The position numbers were made by a program, and so were the translations under genes. A stretch of DNA of 64,000 nt. Source: Pseudocercospora fijiensis CIRAD86 (lineage: Eukaryota; Ascomycota; Dothideomycetes; Mycosphaerellales; Mycosphaerellaceae). Shown one piece after another: positions 11,797 through 23,303 of the stretch (position 1 is the stretch's first letter; the number at the start of each line of letters is the position of its first letter). Below the pieces are notes generated by a model that searched no databases, was not told the DNA's origin, and saw only the letters and a list, made by a program, of their open reading frames with translations. Location: positions 2,346,725 to 2,410,724 of the forward strand of contig NW_006921534.1 of the NCBI RefSeq assembly GCF_000340215.1, written 5' to 3'.

Positions 11797-14029
11797 ATGG
11801 CAGCACGAAGTAGAGGACAGAAGCTCCTCCGCGGACTCGGATACGCCACAGTGGGAGGTGCAGCTGTCGGCGGCACACTCTACTTTATTTACCGTCCACG
11901 AGATGTACCTGGATTAGAGGCCGCCGCCGTCCCTCCTCCGACGTATGGCGAGGGAGGGGTCTTCCGCCCTCCTAACTTCCCCAAGGTCAAATCGCGAGCG
12001 GAACAAATCGCAGACCTGAAAGCAAGCGCTGGCGCGGCTTTTCAACAAGCAAAAGAGAAAGTCAAGGGTGCTCTTGGGGTGGACGATGCGTGCGAGGATA
12101 AAAGCAATGAATATGATCTGCTGATCATTGGCGGCGGTGCCACTGGATCAGGCATTGCGCTCGATGCTGCATCAAGAGGCTTGAAGGTCGCTTGTGTGGA
12201 GAGAGACGACTTTGCAGCGGGAACAAGCAGTAAGAGTACAAAGCTTGTTCACGGTGGTGTGAGATATCTCGAAAAGGCTGTCTTCGAGCTGGACTACAAC
12301 CAATACAAACTGGTCAAGGAAGCTCTGCGTGAACGCAGATACTTCCTCGACACTGCGCCGCATCTTTCGCAATGGCTCCCGATCATGATCCCTGTAAACA
12401 ACTGGTGGCAAGCGCCATACTTCTGGGCTGGCACCAAGTTCTATGACTTCCTGGCTGGTTCCGAAAACATTGAGACGTCGTACTTCATGACGCGAAGCAA
12501 GGCACTGGACGCTTTCCCGATGCTCAAGAAGGAGAACCTCTGGGGAGCTCTCGTCTACTACGATGGTGCTCACAACGACTCTCGCATGAACATCTCGCTG
12601 GCTATGACTGCTGCGCTCTATGGTGCTACCATGGTGAACCATCTCGAGGTCACTGGTCTCGAGAAGGACGCCAACGGCAGGCTTTGCGGTGCCAAGGTTA
12701 AGGACGTGCTTCGAGAGAAGGATGGCTCTAAGGGCGAGGAGTTTTCCATCAAGGCTAAGGGTATCATTAACGCAACTGGACCATTCACAGACGCTATTCG
12801 CAAGATGGATGATCAGACTGCGCCTGAAATTGTCGCTCCAAGCTCTGGTGTTCACGTTATTCTCCCTGGTTACTACGCTCCTTCGAACATGGGATTGATC
12901 GATCCACACACTTCAGACGGTCGTGTCATCTTCTTTCTGCCATGGCAAGGCAACACGATTGCTGGCACGACCGACAAAGCCTGCGAGATCCAGCCAAACC
13001 CTGTTGCCCAAGAAGAAGAAATCAATTGGATCTTGAAAGAAGTACAGAACTACTTGCAACCAGAAATCAATGTCCGCCGTGGCGATGTTCTTGCAGCTTG
13101 GTCTGGTATCAGACCTCTGGTGCGCGATCCTAAGAAAGCCAAATCCGAAGGTCTTGTCCGTAACCACCTTGTCACCACTTCCGAATCTGGTCTTGTCACG
13201 ATCTCCGGCGGTAAATGGACAACGTATCGTCAAATGGCCGAGGAGGCTGTCGATGAAGCCATTCGAGAATTTAAGCTGCAGCCGAAGGGCATCTCCAACC
13301 CACCACTTGTGTCAGGAGTCGAGAACTTCCATGAGAACATCAAGTTTGATGGGTCGTGTGAGACGCATGCCCTTCGCCTGATTGGTGCTCATGGTTTCTC
13401 CAAGACCCTCTTCATCAACATCATCCAACATTACGGCCTCGAGACAGAAGTTGCCAAGCACCTGTGCGTAGACTACGGTGACCGAGCATGGACGGTCGCT
13501 GCACTCTGCGCTCCAACGGAGGACCGATTCCCCGTGCGTGGCGAGCGTATCTCGAAACTATACCCATACGTTGATGGCGAAGTACGATATGCTGTCCGAC
13601 ACGAATACGCTCAAAGTGCTGTGGATGTACTTGCACGACGAACACGTCTTGCCTTCCTCAACGCACAAGCTGCTCTTGAGGCTCTTCCCAAAGTCATTGA
13701 CCTGATGGCAGAAGAGCTGAAATGGAGTCGCGCGAGGAAGCAGCAGGAATGGAAGGATGCCGTCACCTTTTTGGGTTCGATGGGTCTGCCAAAGAGTAAG
13801 CTCAATCTTACGAGAGATGATGTGGAGAAGGGCAAGGTTGGCAAGTATGAGGATGAGGAGTACGGGCTTTACGCTCGACATGGTGAGTAGTGTCGACGTC
13901 CAAGCAGATGGAATGACTGCTAATCAATTTCAATCTACAGACAAGCCGGATGAGATTCTTCATTCGGATGCGAAGCTCATCTCCGGCCGCAACCCTACAA
14001 TTAGCAAGCAGTCGCCCGCCAATGCTTAG
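11797..14029 (+). CDS. GUT2: mitochondrial FAD-dependent glycerol-3-phosphate dehydrogenase
   Basis: Two exons, 11797-13882 and 13941-14029, give 724 residues. The 58-bp intron (GTGAGT...CTACAG) sits near the 3' end; reading through it would give a false stop after ARHGE. The enzyme oxidises glycerol-3-phosphate to dihydroxyacetone phosphate and passes electrons to ubiquinone at the outer face of the inner mitochondrial membrane. Residues 1-35 form a basic start plus a hydrophobic segment (about 14-31), suited to mitochondrial import and anchoring. The FAD-binding IIGGGATGSG lies at about 110-119, followed by the family block DDFAAGTSSKSTKLVHGGVR. Late motifs such as TDK near the substrate site and SGGKWTTYR are present. 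Length is normal for fungal GUT2. The gene converges with the peroxiredoxin gene, about 330 bp apart. Confidence 0.96.
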
Positions 14030-14358
14030 GAAGACTATCATATAAAAGAGCCGAATGCACGATATAAAATAGTGCGACGCGCTGTAGTAGCCTCTGATTC
14101 ACTTGAGCCAGTTGCATCAAAGAGGAGTTCGGCATACGAAGCAGAGTCGAGGGAAGGAAAGTGTTTCTACTCCCTGTAAGCGCTTGAATTGAGGGTATGC
14201 GACCGTTATGTACAGTGTACGAGAAGAATGCGAAGACTTTGGAAAGTGGTTTCATTTCAGTATGCGCCTTACTACACACTACACTACAAGTCAACTTATC
14301 CATGGCACGACCAATGAAACAGCTGCACGATGGTCATGCCATACCGAAAGCACCAAGC
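14030..14358. other. shared 3' region of two convergent genes
   Basis: This 329-bp interval lies between the stop codons of GUT2 and the peroxiredoxin gene. It must hold both transcript ends. An AT-rich patch with TATAAAA near 14040-14070 could serve polyadenylation, but no strong signal is visible. Confidence 0.4.
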
Positions 14359-15160
14359 TTATTCCGCCTTAGCAGTCTCCTCAGCCTTCTTCACACCAGC
14401 AGCACCCGCATCACCACCAAGACTCGCAACTACTTTCTTCACAACCTCCACCGTCGGCGCCGGTCCACCAGGCTCAGCAGCCAGTACTTTCCCACTCTTA
14501 TCCACAACAAACACACCCCTCGTCGTTCCCTTTGGCGCTTTCTTCATGCCAATCGCACCGATCAATGTCGCGCTAGGATCGCATAGCAATGGATACGGCA
14601 ACTTTTGCTTGTCTTTGAACGTTGTGTTGGCTTTTGGGGAGTCGGTGGAGAGGCCGTAGATTGAGAGGCCGGTGGAGGTTAGAGATGTGTAGGAGTCGCG
14701 GAAGAGGCAGGCTTGGGCTGTGCCTGTGGAAGAAGGAGAGTTTAGCAGGAAAGTCAACTCACGTATGTGCGGATACGATGCGATACGTACATCCTGGCGT
14801 CGAGGCTTTGGGATACGTGAAGAGTACCACGCCAGCCTTGCTTTCTTCGACCAATTTAGCCAATGTCACTTTCTTGCCGTCATTGTCTTGGATTTCTCCG
14901 CCGAAGTCTTTGAGCGCGATTGCGTCGCCGACTTTTGGCGCGCCGCCGACTTTTGGCGCGCCGCCTTTGGTTGCAGGCGCTTCTGCTGCTGCTTTCGGCG
15001 CATCCTCAGCTACAACAGCATTCTCTGGAGCTTTGGCCGCGGCGGCTTTAGATGGTTTCGCAGGCGCGTCCTTCTTGTCCTTGGACTTGGATGGGGCGCG
15101 TTTCTTTGCGGGTGGAGGTGGAGGTGGAGCCTCCTTTCTCTTGCGGAGTTCTACTGGCAT
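14359..15160 (-). CDS. DOT5: PrxQ/Bcp-type peroxiredoxin, nuclear thiol peroxidase Dot5-like
   Basis: Two exons on the minus strand, 15160-14791 and 14723-14359, give 244 residues; the 67-bp intron runs GTACGT to CCACAG. The family reduces hydroperoxides using a thioredoxin-regenerated disulfide. The splice joins the motif STPGC-TAQAC, placing the peroxidatic Cys at 124 and the resolving Cys at 129, the 5-residue spacing of the Bcp/PrxQ class. Downstream motifs (LSTDSP, LPYPLLCDP, RGVFVVDKSG) fit. An N-terminal extension of about 85 residues is rich in Lys, Pro and Ala (KKRAPSKSKDKK), likely a nuclear localisation signal as in yeast Dot5. It includes an 18-bp tandem duplication giving GGAPKVGGAPKVG. 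The start at 15160 is the first in-frame ATG; an upstream in-frame TTG was not used. Confidence 0.9.
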
Positions 15161-15460
15161 GGTGGAAGTGGGCGAGGGCAAGATATTCGGAAGTTGGGAG
15201 TGGGGTAGTAGGATAGTAGTAGTGAGAGTGAGGCGCGCGTACGGCAGGGCAAGGTTGATGCAGAGATAGAGACAGTAAACAAGACTACGCGCACGGAGAG
15301 TAGTGTCATCACGTTCACGTCCGTCGTAGCGTCAATTATGATAGGGGTCGGAGCGGCATCCTGGGCAAGACAATAATACTGAGTTAAGCTATGCGACCAT
15401 CACACTGTGTTGGAAGTCGGGAAGAGAAGCTCCAAGCTCGTTGCCGTCAGAGATGTAAAA
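15161..15460. other. promoter side of the peroxiredoxin gene
   Basis: There is no gene here. The sequence is of normal composition and ends where the TA-rich repeat block begins at about 15460. It should contain the peroxiredoxin promoter. Confidence 0.4.
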
Positions 15461-17120
15461 ACCTTAGTAATTGTAATAGTAATAGTAAATAGTAAATAGT
15501 AAAGTCAAATTGGCGATAGTGATAGTAATAGTAATCCTATAGAGAATTCTATAGTAATAGTAATAGTAATAGTAATAGTAATTACTATAGTAATATTACT
15601 ATTACTATAGTAATTGCTATTATACTATTTAGTATAGTAAATTGTATTCTATACGAGTCCTAGTATTGATTTTTCTAGAATATATTAATATATTTACTAT
15701 AGATATATCTAGTAAAACTATAGAGATATTAATTTTTAAAATTCTAATAGTAGGTTCTTATAGAAGTTAATATCTTTATAGGTTTAATAGATAAACTATT
15801 AAAAAAATTATATATAGTTAAAAAAGCGAAGCTATAGATATATATTACGCTCTTTTTATTAGTTAAGAATTATATATAATAATATAACTATATAGACGGT
15901 AGTAAAAGTATAATAGTATATATTAATAATAAATGTATTAATTTATAATAGTATCTTAGAGTAATATAATAATATATTATTTTAGAATAAATATATTTAT
16001 TTATTCTAGAATAAAGTTATTATATTATTATGCTATTTCTTAATAATATAATAAGTATATTATAATATACTTTATTTTTAAGTTATAATATACTTTATTT
16101 TCAAAATGGCCTCTATTATAGGGCTCTAATTACTATAGCCTAAACTATAACTATAGATAGCCCTAGAACTAGTTCTTTGTTAACGACTTTATTCTAATAA
16201 ATATTATTGCCGAAATAATTAGTATTTAATATAATAAGCTATACTATCCCCTAATACTTATAGCGTACCTCGCTAACGCTCGAGAGCGATAAGATCCGGA
16301 TAAATAGGCTATTCTAGCTAGTAACGACGAGGTCTATAGACTTACTAGTTATCTTGCCGAATGCTATACTTAGTAGGGCCGTAATAGCCGCGGCCTAGCT
16401 TTAAATACGTTACTAAGTCTACCTCCGAGATTAAAGATAGAGCGGCACTATTGCTTGCTAATCTCTATACTCTACGTAACCGTAGCGGCTTGTTTAGTAA
16501 TAATATTATCTAGTAGTTAGTAAAGGATATAACCCTGTTATAGTTATAGTATAATCTTATTAAAGGCGAGTATTATAACCTCGCTAAGTTATATATACTA
16601 TCTCTATTAATCTGTCTAATAACTAGCGCTACTAAGCGCAACTAGTTAGCTTATAGATTTGTCTATACTATTCTATAGTCTCCGCTATAACCGCCTATCT
16701 TACGAGTATATAGAGATACTAGTCTATTACTATTAGAATCTACGCATGAATAATAGACTTAATAGCGGCACTAGCGAATACAATACTAACGACTTCTATA
16801 GTATACTATAAGATCTATTACGAGAGGTCTTTACTCCTTTAGCGGCTATTACTATATAGGAGGTATAGAAGGCTAATAGTACTACTAGGTTTAATACTGC
16901 CTTATAGGAGCTACTATATACTCTAGGTCTAGATAATAATATATAGACTTAGTAGGCAGAAGTATCGGCTATTTGAGAGTTAACGAGAGGCTCTTAGGTC
17001 GAAGGAATCGTAGATATTTAGCTAGTTATACTATATAGTAGTCTATAGCCTTAGTAACGCTAACTTTCTACTTTAGTAATGCTTAGTTACGCTTTGTCTA
17101 ATAAGTTATATAGCGATTGC
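15460..17120. repeat. AT-rich RIP-like repeat relic with GTAATA microsatellite
   Basis: From 15470 to about 15620 the sequence is an imperfect (TAATAG/GTAATA)n repeat in both orientations. After that it is TA-rich. Between about 16100 and 17100 the base pattern resembles a mutated coding sequence: long stretches on the plus strand are interrupted mainly by TAG and TAA. I could not assign it to a transposase or any other family. The GC-normal gene island resumes at about 17120. Confidence 0.6.
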
Positions 17121-18014
17121 ATATACAGGTGTTCGCAGGTATAATACACTATGTACAAGGGCCGAATTTCCGGAAGTCTGTATTCCAACATCCCTAGTAG
17201 CGCGAGACGCCCGGCGACCCGCTTTTCTCGTGAGAGCACCGCTTGACGAGGAGCAACTCCGTCCTTCGCTCATTGTGGCCTGCTATGGACCGAACAGCAT
17301 CGCAAGCCGAAGCCGTGAACGCTCTTTATGAGGCCTTTCTGCCTTCATCTCCGGATATGACACCCGACCGGCGATGTTGGTCAAAGGGACAGCAGTGAGG
17401 TTCGGTATACAGATCCTCTTTGAGCTACCAGAAAAGAATGCCACTGACGCCCTGTGTTACCAGCCACGGCGGCGGCCATCTCGCTATACACATTGCCCCA
17501 GAGGAGAATTCTCGTATCGAAAGAAAGCCGCCCGACCTGTCGATTCCTGCGCGAGTTTGTACTGCTACCGGATCTCGTACTGTACTGTACTGGAAAGAAG
17601 CACGTGGCAGTCAATCGTTCTCCATCCACACCCGCGCCTACTCCATACCAGCTTAGTGGTACAGCAAGATGCAAAAGCGGATACTCCGCACCCTCCCATG
17701 GTCATGGTTCTTGCAAAGCTCTCAACAGCGGAGACTCTTTGCGAAACATGGATACATGCCAAGCGTAAGTAGTAATGGCTTTTTGCTGTTAGGTTCGCAC
17801 ATTCGAAAAATTCCCAACTTCCCGGTGCATCCTCGGGTTATGACTAAATGGCTCCAACACTGGCGACGTAGGACCTACGTGGAGGCACCGACGTCGGTCA
17901 GACACACAGACGCTTGCCACAAAATCTAGCAGCTGTAGTCAAGACGCAACAGCTTCTTATGTTTCTTTCGAGGCACAATTAACATTCCCATCACTTTCGC
18001 GAACCTGAGGCGCT
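17120..18014. other. intergenic region upstream of the amino-acid transporter
   Basis: Open frames at about 17374-17772 exist on both strands but none shows family motifs, and they overlap each other. I see no supported gene. The last 100 bp should hold the transporter's promoter and leader. Confidence 0.45.
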
Positions 18015-19565
18015 ATGGGCCCGCCGCAAGAGCCTTCATCGCACCAGAGTGATGAAATAACTATCGAGAACGGATCATCTCAAGATCTCGAACACACGAA
18101 GAGTCCTGCGGAAGGCTCTATTCACGACTTGCGGAGGAAGAAGATATCATGGATCCAGGCCGTCTTCGTCCTCATTGCCGAGACTATCTCACTCGGAATC
18201 CTATCGTTACCTGCTGCGGTCGCTGATCTTGGAATGATTCTTGGTGCCATCATGATTCTATTCTTCTCGGTCATTACTACAGGCGCTAGCTTCATGCTCT
18301 ACAGGCTCAAAATCCAATACCCGAAGCTTAAGGGATTCGCAGATGCCGCAAGGATGGTCGCAGGACCTGCTGGTGCCGTGGTTGTGGAGACGCTGAATAT
18401 GCTTCTCCTGGTCTTCGTAATGGCAGCGCATATCTTGACATTCAGCACGGAAGCCCATGCTATTGCAGGCCATGACATGTGGAAGTGCACGGTGGTCTTC
18501 AAACTCATTGGCCTGATCATTTGCCTGACTTGTACACTTCCAAGGACGCTCAAGTCGCAGTCGTGGCTATCACTGGTATCCTGCTGTTCCATCATCACCG
18601 CAACCATGATAGCACTGATTGCAATCGCGATCGAGAAGCCAGGTGTGGGCTCTGCACGCGCATCGCCACCCGTAAATGTGACCGACTTCGCCGACTGGTC
18701 TCTGGCAATCAGCAACATTCTGGTCTCGTTTGCGGGAAGTCTTGCCTATTTCCATGTCATGGAGGAGATGGAAAGGCCACGAGACTTTCCAAAAGCTCTC
18801 GTAGCTACCAACATCATTATGGTTAGCATGTATATCGTAGTGGGCATCGTCATCTACTGGTACGCAGGACAAGACGTGGCATCTCCAGCACTAGGCTCAG
18901 CAGGTTCTTTGATCAGGAAACTATCTTACGGCATTGCGACTCCCACGATCGTCGTTGCTGGAGTCATCGCAGCGTATCTGGCATGTAAGAACGTGCATCG
19001 CTTTTGGTGGGACAAAGTTAGACATCAACCAGATGTTGTGTACGAGCAAAGCTGGAGATCAAGAAGCACGTGGGCCATCATAGTCGCTTTCCTGTGGATT
19101 CTGGCTTTTGTCTTAGCAAACGTCCTACCGTTCTTCAGTCCGCTTTTGGCGCTGATAGGAGCGATTTCTGGAACGTGGATATGTCTTGGTCTGCCTGCGT
19201 GGTACTGTCTGTGCCAAATTAGGGATAATCTGATGGCGAGAAGCCACGCGAGAGCTGAACAGGCGGAGGAGGTCAAAAGCGAGAACGGTGCGCACTCGGA
19301 GAAGGCACAGTGCTTGGTAAGCGATGCTTCCCCAGATGAGAAATGCTCGGCTGACTCTGTTGCCTAGGCACCGGAATCAGGTCGCTGGTGGAAATGCTTT
19401 AAGTTTCCTCCAGGTGCCGATGGCATAATAGTCGTGGTATGGGCAACGTGCTGGTTCTTCGTCGTTCTCTCCTGCTTCCTGGTGGTCATCGGTCTATATG
19501 GAAGTATTCTTAGCATGGTGCGAGCTGGAAGTGTCAGCTATCATCCATTTACGTGCGCGGCATAA
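18015..19565 (+). CDS. Mtr-type neutral amino-acid transporter (AAAP family)
   Basis: Two exons, 18015-19316 and 19368-19565, give 499 residues. The first ~45 residues are hydrophilic and cytoplasmic. The family signature AETISLGILSLP follows at about 56-67, then about ten hydrophobic segments, and the second exon adds the last one (IIVVVWATCWFFVVLSCFLV region) and GLYGSIL. This matches the layout of fungal N-system/Mtr amino-acid permeases in the plasma membrane, which import neutral and aromatic amino acids; substrate is inferred. The 51-bp intron starts GTAAGC, has CTGAC and ends CCTAG. If it is retained, the acceptor TAG at 19365-19367 is itself an in-frame stop, giving a 450-residue protein without the last membrane segment. 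I prefer the spliced form because exon 2 carries conserved family sequence. Confidence 0.88.
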
Positions 19566-20039
19566 TCGAAGGCCCCTTCTGGGATGTCACAAAAGCACGA
19601 CCCTATCGATATCGAGGCAGAATCCGAGACTTATTGAATACCGGTAACATCAAATCTCTTTTCATCTCCACGGGAAGCAATGTATTGCAGACCACACGGC
19701 AATGTTGTGATGTGTTATTCCTTCGCAACGCCAAGTGTCAGGCTGTGTCTTGGCGACTGAGGACAAAAAGCTGGTCATGAAAATGAACTGCAACGCTATA
19801 GGCTCAAGCAAATGCAAAAGAAACACATGTCCTCGCTCGACTAAATCTGTCTATAAAAGCTACAGGCCTGTCTACGACCCTTCTTGCTCTTCACCATCGA
19901 TCTTCTCTTTACTGTTTCAAGAAGGTTTTGATCTTCAGCTGCGATTTTATATTCACAGGAATACACAACAAACAGCAAACTCAAGCAATCAGAATATACA
20001 CACAGTCTTCCAAGGCCTGGCTATCGGATTTCAGCGACT
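19566..20039. other. intergenic region and leader of the RING-like gene
   Basis: No gene seen. A strong TATA box lies at 19852-19859. The following ~150 bp are rich in A, C and T, as expected for a fungal leader. Confidence 0.45.
19852..19859 (+). promoter_or_regulatory. TATA box of the RING-like gene
   Basis: TATAAAAG lies 181 bp before the start codon at 20040, followed by a CT-rich stretch (CCTTCTTGCTCTTC) typical around fungal transcription starts. Confidence 0.5.
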
Positions 20040-21053
20040 ATGGAATCGTCCGCTGATACAACTGTATCTCGCGAAGAGTTTCTTCGGAATTTGAAACCAG
20101 CAACAGCCTCTACCTCAGATCATGACGATATAGAGTGCCATGCCTGCATGCAAGATATGCATTTCCTGCCACTCACGTCGGAAGCTGGCGACGCAATCTC
20201 CCCTCAAGCTGAAGATATCCCTTCTCGCGCAGTCATCTTGCACGACCGACACATCATCTGCGAAGGATGTGCTCGCGAGTGGCTCGCCTCAGCAAACACC
20301 TGTCCCGAGTGTCGAAAAGTCTTATTCGAGCTGAAGGAAGAAGAAAGCACAAACGAGCCCACTGTTTACGTGGATTCCGTGAATCTCCGCGACTCGTCTA
20401 ATGCTCCAGATTTACAAGGACTGTTGCAAGAGTTTGGGCCCGGTTTTCTTGACCAGAATGCCCATGCATTAGCATACTTCACTCGACCATTGATCAGGCA
20501 GCTGAGAGAGCGTACTACTGCTTACGAAGCGCTTAATCTCTTCCTCGACTTCGAGTACCCAGGATACGATGCATTATTCAGACCCGGAACTGTGGTGAAT
20601 GAGGAAGCACAACGTCAAGCATGCGTTATCAATCAGCACGCTGTCGTCGATTTCTGGGCCTGGTGGGCGAAGAGATTTTTCGTTACTTTGGGTAAGCTCA
20701 AAAATTCAAAGTTGGAATTGGAATCCTGTGCTGACTTGGACCTTGCAGCAAATGCCGAGTTCGACTTGCGCCATCATCCTCTGGCCGTCTCTCTTTTGTT
20801 CCAGATGCTGCATGCCATGAAGATTCTACCAGACAACTTTCCGATAACGCGTGCTCTGTTGTCGCGCTTCTTGGCACAGAGGCTTATGACATTCGCTAAG
20901 GACCGTGTTGGCAGCATTCAGGCGCAGGAGTTCGACGGCTACGTTGTAGACATGGTCGAGGCGGCTTTGAGCGCGACTGCGGGACGGATGCACGTCCCAG
21001 CATCAGAGCCCCATGAAGAGCGAAAGACGATCTATGAGACTTTGTATAAGTGA
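20040..21053 (+). CDS. RING-like zinc-finger protein, possible E3 ubiquitin ligase
   Basis: A single exon of 337 residues. A RING-like cluster occupies residues 33-91: C33-x2-C36, then a long loop, H68 and H71, C74-x2-C77, and C88-x2-C91. The usual third Cys is replaced by His/Asp, and the first loop is longer than in classical RING fingers. After it, the protein is acidic then helical, with no membrane segment and no domain I recognise. E3 ligase activity is an inference from the finger; partner and substrate are unknown. The start at 20040 is the first ATG after the leader and leaves the finger complete. Many fungal genomes carry lineage-specific proteins of this layout. Confidence 0.78.
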   Translation: MESSADTTVSREEFLRNLKPATASTSDHDDIECHACMQDMHFLPLTSEAGDAISPQAEDIPSRAVILHDRHIICEGCAREWLASANTCPECRKVLFELKEEESTNEPTVYVDSVNLRDSSNAPDLQGLLQEFGPGFLDQNAHALAYFTRPLIRQLRERTTAYEALNLFLDFEYPGYDALFRPGTVVNEEAQRQACVINQHAVVDFWAWWAKRFFVTLGKLKNSKLELESCADLDLAANAEFDLRHHPLAVSLLFQMLHAMKILPDNFPITRALLSRFLAQRLMTFAKDRVGSIQAQEFDGYVVDMVEAALSATAGRMHVPASEPHEERKTIYETLYK

Positions 21054-21973
21054 ATACCGGGGTCTTCACAGAGTATAGATTGTGTTACGGCGATCTCATG
21101 AGGTCGAGGCAAGACAGATGATATCTGCTCGGTTCCATACTACACTTTGACGATCAACCTCGACCAGATCTACAACAGCATATACGATTTTTCGAAAATC
21201 GCCCACAGGATCCATTACTTAGGGTCCCTGAGTTGAGATGTCTTGAATCCCGGTACTATGCGCCGCCCCTGTTAGTCTTGATGCCGTATTTATAGCGAAA
21301 TTTTTTTGAAGCAGGCATCAATGCACCCTCCTAAGTGATGCTGTTAAGCCACAATGCTCTCGCTTATTGCGGTACCGTATACGTGGCAGTGGCCTTCAAG
21401 ACTGATAGTCGACGGGGTATAGGTCATTAGCTATAGCGAAGACGTGTAGATGAGCATGCTAAAGATTTGACCTCGCATTCCCTAGCATTTCAAGTGTCCT
21501 GCGGAGCCAATCATTTATTATCGAGTTCACGAGGAGGAGGACAAGCAGTTTGTTGCGCGCGCTCGCAAGTTGTGTGTGCCCTGAGATTGTTCTGGCGTCT
21601 CCAAAATTGTTGTGAGAGAATCCCACATTTTGTGCTTGGGAGGGCGGCCGGTACTGGCTTCAGGCTCTGCCTCCGTAGGCATGTGCTGTACTTCGGCAAA
21701 GAAGACAGTCATTCTTCAATCTTTCCTCTGTAGTGGCCATGTTGAGTCTCTATCCGAGAAGTGAGTGAGTGGTTCGGGAGGGGCGAGGCGAGGAGGGGCA
21801 TCAGCCAACCAATGGCGCCACGCGTCCAGTGAAGTGGGGCAATCGCGGTCAGGGTCCAGGATCCTCTTGGCATGTCGGACTCGGTTTGGATTCGAGAGAT
21901 ATGCAAACGACTCTCTCCTTTCTCTTTCCCACTGCCATTCAATCAACATCACAGCCGACAAGCAGCAGTCAAG
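21054..21973. other. intergenic region between RING-like gene and desaturase
   Basis: No supported gene. Overlapping short open frames at 21467-21961 on both strands look like chance. The final 200 bp, with CT-rich tracts, are probably the desaturase promoter and leader. Confidence 0.45.
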
Positions 21974-23182
21974 ATGTCGGCTCCGTCAGTCACTACCGCC
22001 ACCGCCACCGCCACAGCCACAGCCACCGTGCAAAGCGCTCCGGCTCCGGCTCCGGCTCCGGCCACGAATCGACACGACAGAACGAAGAAAGAGCAGGTCT
22101 CATCTGACAGCCAGAGCGATTGTTCCAACGATTTCTTTTGGGCATACACCGAGGAACCACACAAGACGAGAAGACAGGCAATCATCAAGGCACACCCAGA
22201 GGTCCTGAAGCTTTGCGGCCCCGAGCCATTGACAATTCCTCTTGTTCTCGCAGTCGTGGGACTTCAAATTGCCTGCGCTTGTGCCTTGAGGAACACTCCA
22301 CTATTCTCTTGGCCTTTCTTTCTTACAGCCTATGTCGTGGGGGCAACAGCAAACCAGAACCTTTTCCTTGCGATCCACGAGATATCACACAATCTGGCTT
22401 TCAAGTCGCCACTGGCCAACCGACTCTTCGCCGTAGTTGCCAACCTTCCCATCGGAATCCCGTATTCTGCCTCCTTCCGACCGTATCACTTGACCCACCA
22501 CAAGAGCTTGGGAGTGGATGGTTTGGACACAGATCTACCTACAGCGCTCGAGGCATGGTTTTTGGATTCGGTTGCTGGGAAGGCCTTTTTCGCCACCTTC
22601 CAGATCCTGTTCTACGCTCTGCGCCCAATGATGGTCTATAAACTACCATTGACCAAGATTCACGCGTTCAATGTTGCTGCACAGCTCCTTTTCGACTACT
22701 TGATTGTCCAATACTTTGGCGGCAAGGCGTTGGGATACTTCATCATGAGCTCTTTCCTGGCGGGGTCACTACATCCTTGCGCGGGACACTTCATTGCTGA
22801 GCACTACGTGTTCTCGCAGCACAGCCGGAATCTCGAGGCCAAGTCATCGGAGGCTGCTAAGCATGCTCCTCCACCTGAGACGTACTCATATTATGGTATT
22901 CTCAACGTGGTCACCTATAACGTTGGCCTGCACAACGAACACCACGACTTCCCTGCAATTCCATGGACCAGGCTATGGAAGCTCAACCAGATTGCGAATG
23001 AGTTCTACAAGGATTTGCCTTGCCATTACAGCTGGTCTGGTGTCATCTGGCAGTTCATCATGGACAAAGAGGTCGGTTTGTGGTGTCGAGTCAAGCGTAG
23101 AGAAGGAGGTCGAATGGTCGGCGCAAATGGCAGCACAAAGAATGATAGCCATGAACAGCCAGTCAGCCTAGTGGCTAGATGA
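21974..23182 (+). CDS. sphingolipid delta-4 desaturase
   Basis: A single exon of 402 residues. The enzyme introduces the 4,5-trans double bond into the sphingoid base of dihydroceramide in the ER membrane, on the route to fungal glucosylceramide. The DES1-type N-terminal block (DFFWAYTEEPHKTRRQAIIKAHPEV) is followed by hydrophobic segments and three His boxes: HEISH at 135-139, HLTHH at 172-176 and HNEHH at 320-324. These ligate the di-iron centre. The first 45 residues are a low-complexity Ala/Thr/Pro run made by CCACCG-type repeats, probably disordered. I chose the ATG at 21974 (AAGATGTCG) because it precedes the family block without extra sequence. An in-frame ATG at 21872 would add 34 unrelated residues. 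Confidence 0.94.
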   Translation: MSAPSVTTATATATATATVQSAPAPAPAPATNRHDRTKKEQVSSDSQSDCSNDFFWAYTEEPHKTRRQAIIKAHPEVLKLCGPEPLTIPLVLAVVGLQIACACALRNTPLFSWPFFLTAYVVGATANQNLFLAIHEISHNLAFKSPLANRLFAVVANLPIGIPYSASFRPYHLTHHKSLGVDGLDTDLPTALEAWFLDSVAGKAFFATFQILFYALRPMMVYKLPLTKIHAFNVAAQLLFDYLIVQYFGGKALGYFIMSSFLAGSLHPCAGHFIAEHYVFSQHSRNLEAKSSEAAKHAPPPETYSYYGILNVVTYNVGLHNEHHDFPAIPWTRLWKLNQIANEFYKDLPCHYSWSGVIWQFIMDKEVGLWCRVKRREGGRMVGANGSTKNDSHEQPVSLVAR

Positions 23183-23303
23183 GAACACGATATCTAGCTG
23201 GTAGTTCCAGCAACGCAATTCACGATCCGACGGTGACCTCAGTCACAGCCTGTTTTAGGAGTCTACCTCGCCGCCAGAGCTGACAAATACGGTCGAAGGC
23301 GAA

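Noticed and set aside
12172..12909. 245-codon open frame on the minus strand inside GUT2
   Set aside because: It is antisense to a strongly supported gene and has no motifs.
21872..21973. N-terminal extension of the desaturase from an upstream in-frame ATG
   Set aside because: The extra 34 residues do not fit the family; the ATG at 21974 has better context and leads directly to the family N-terminus.
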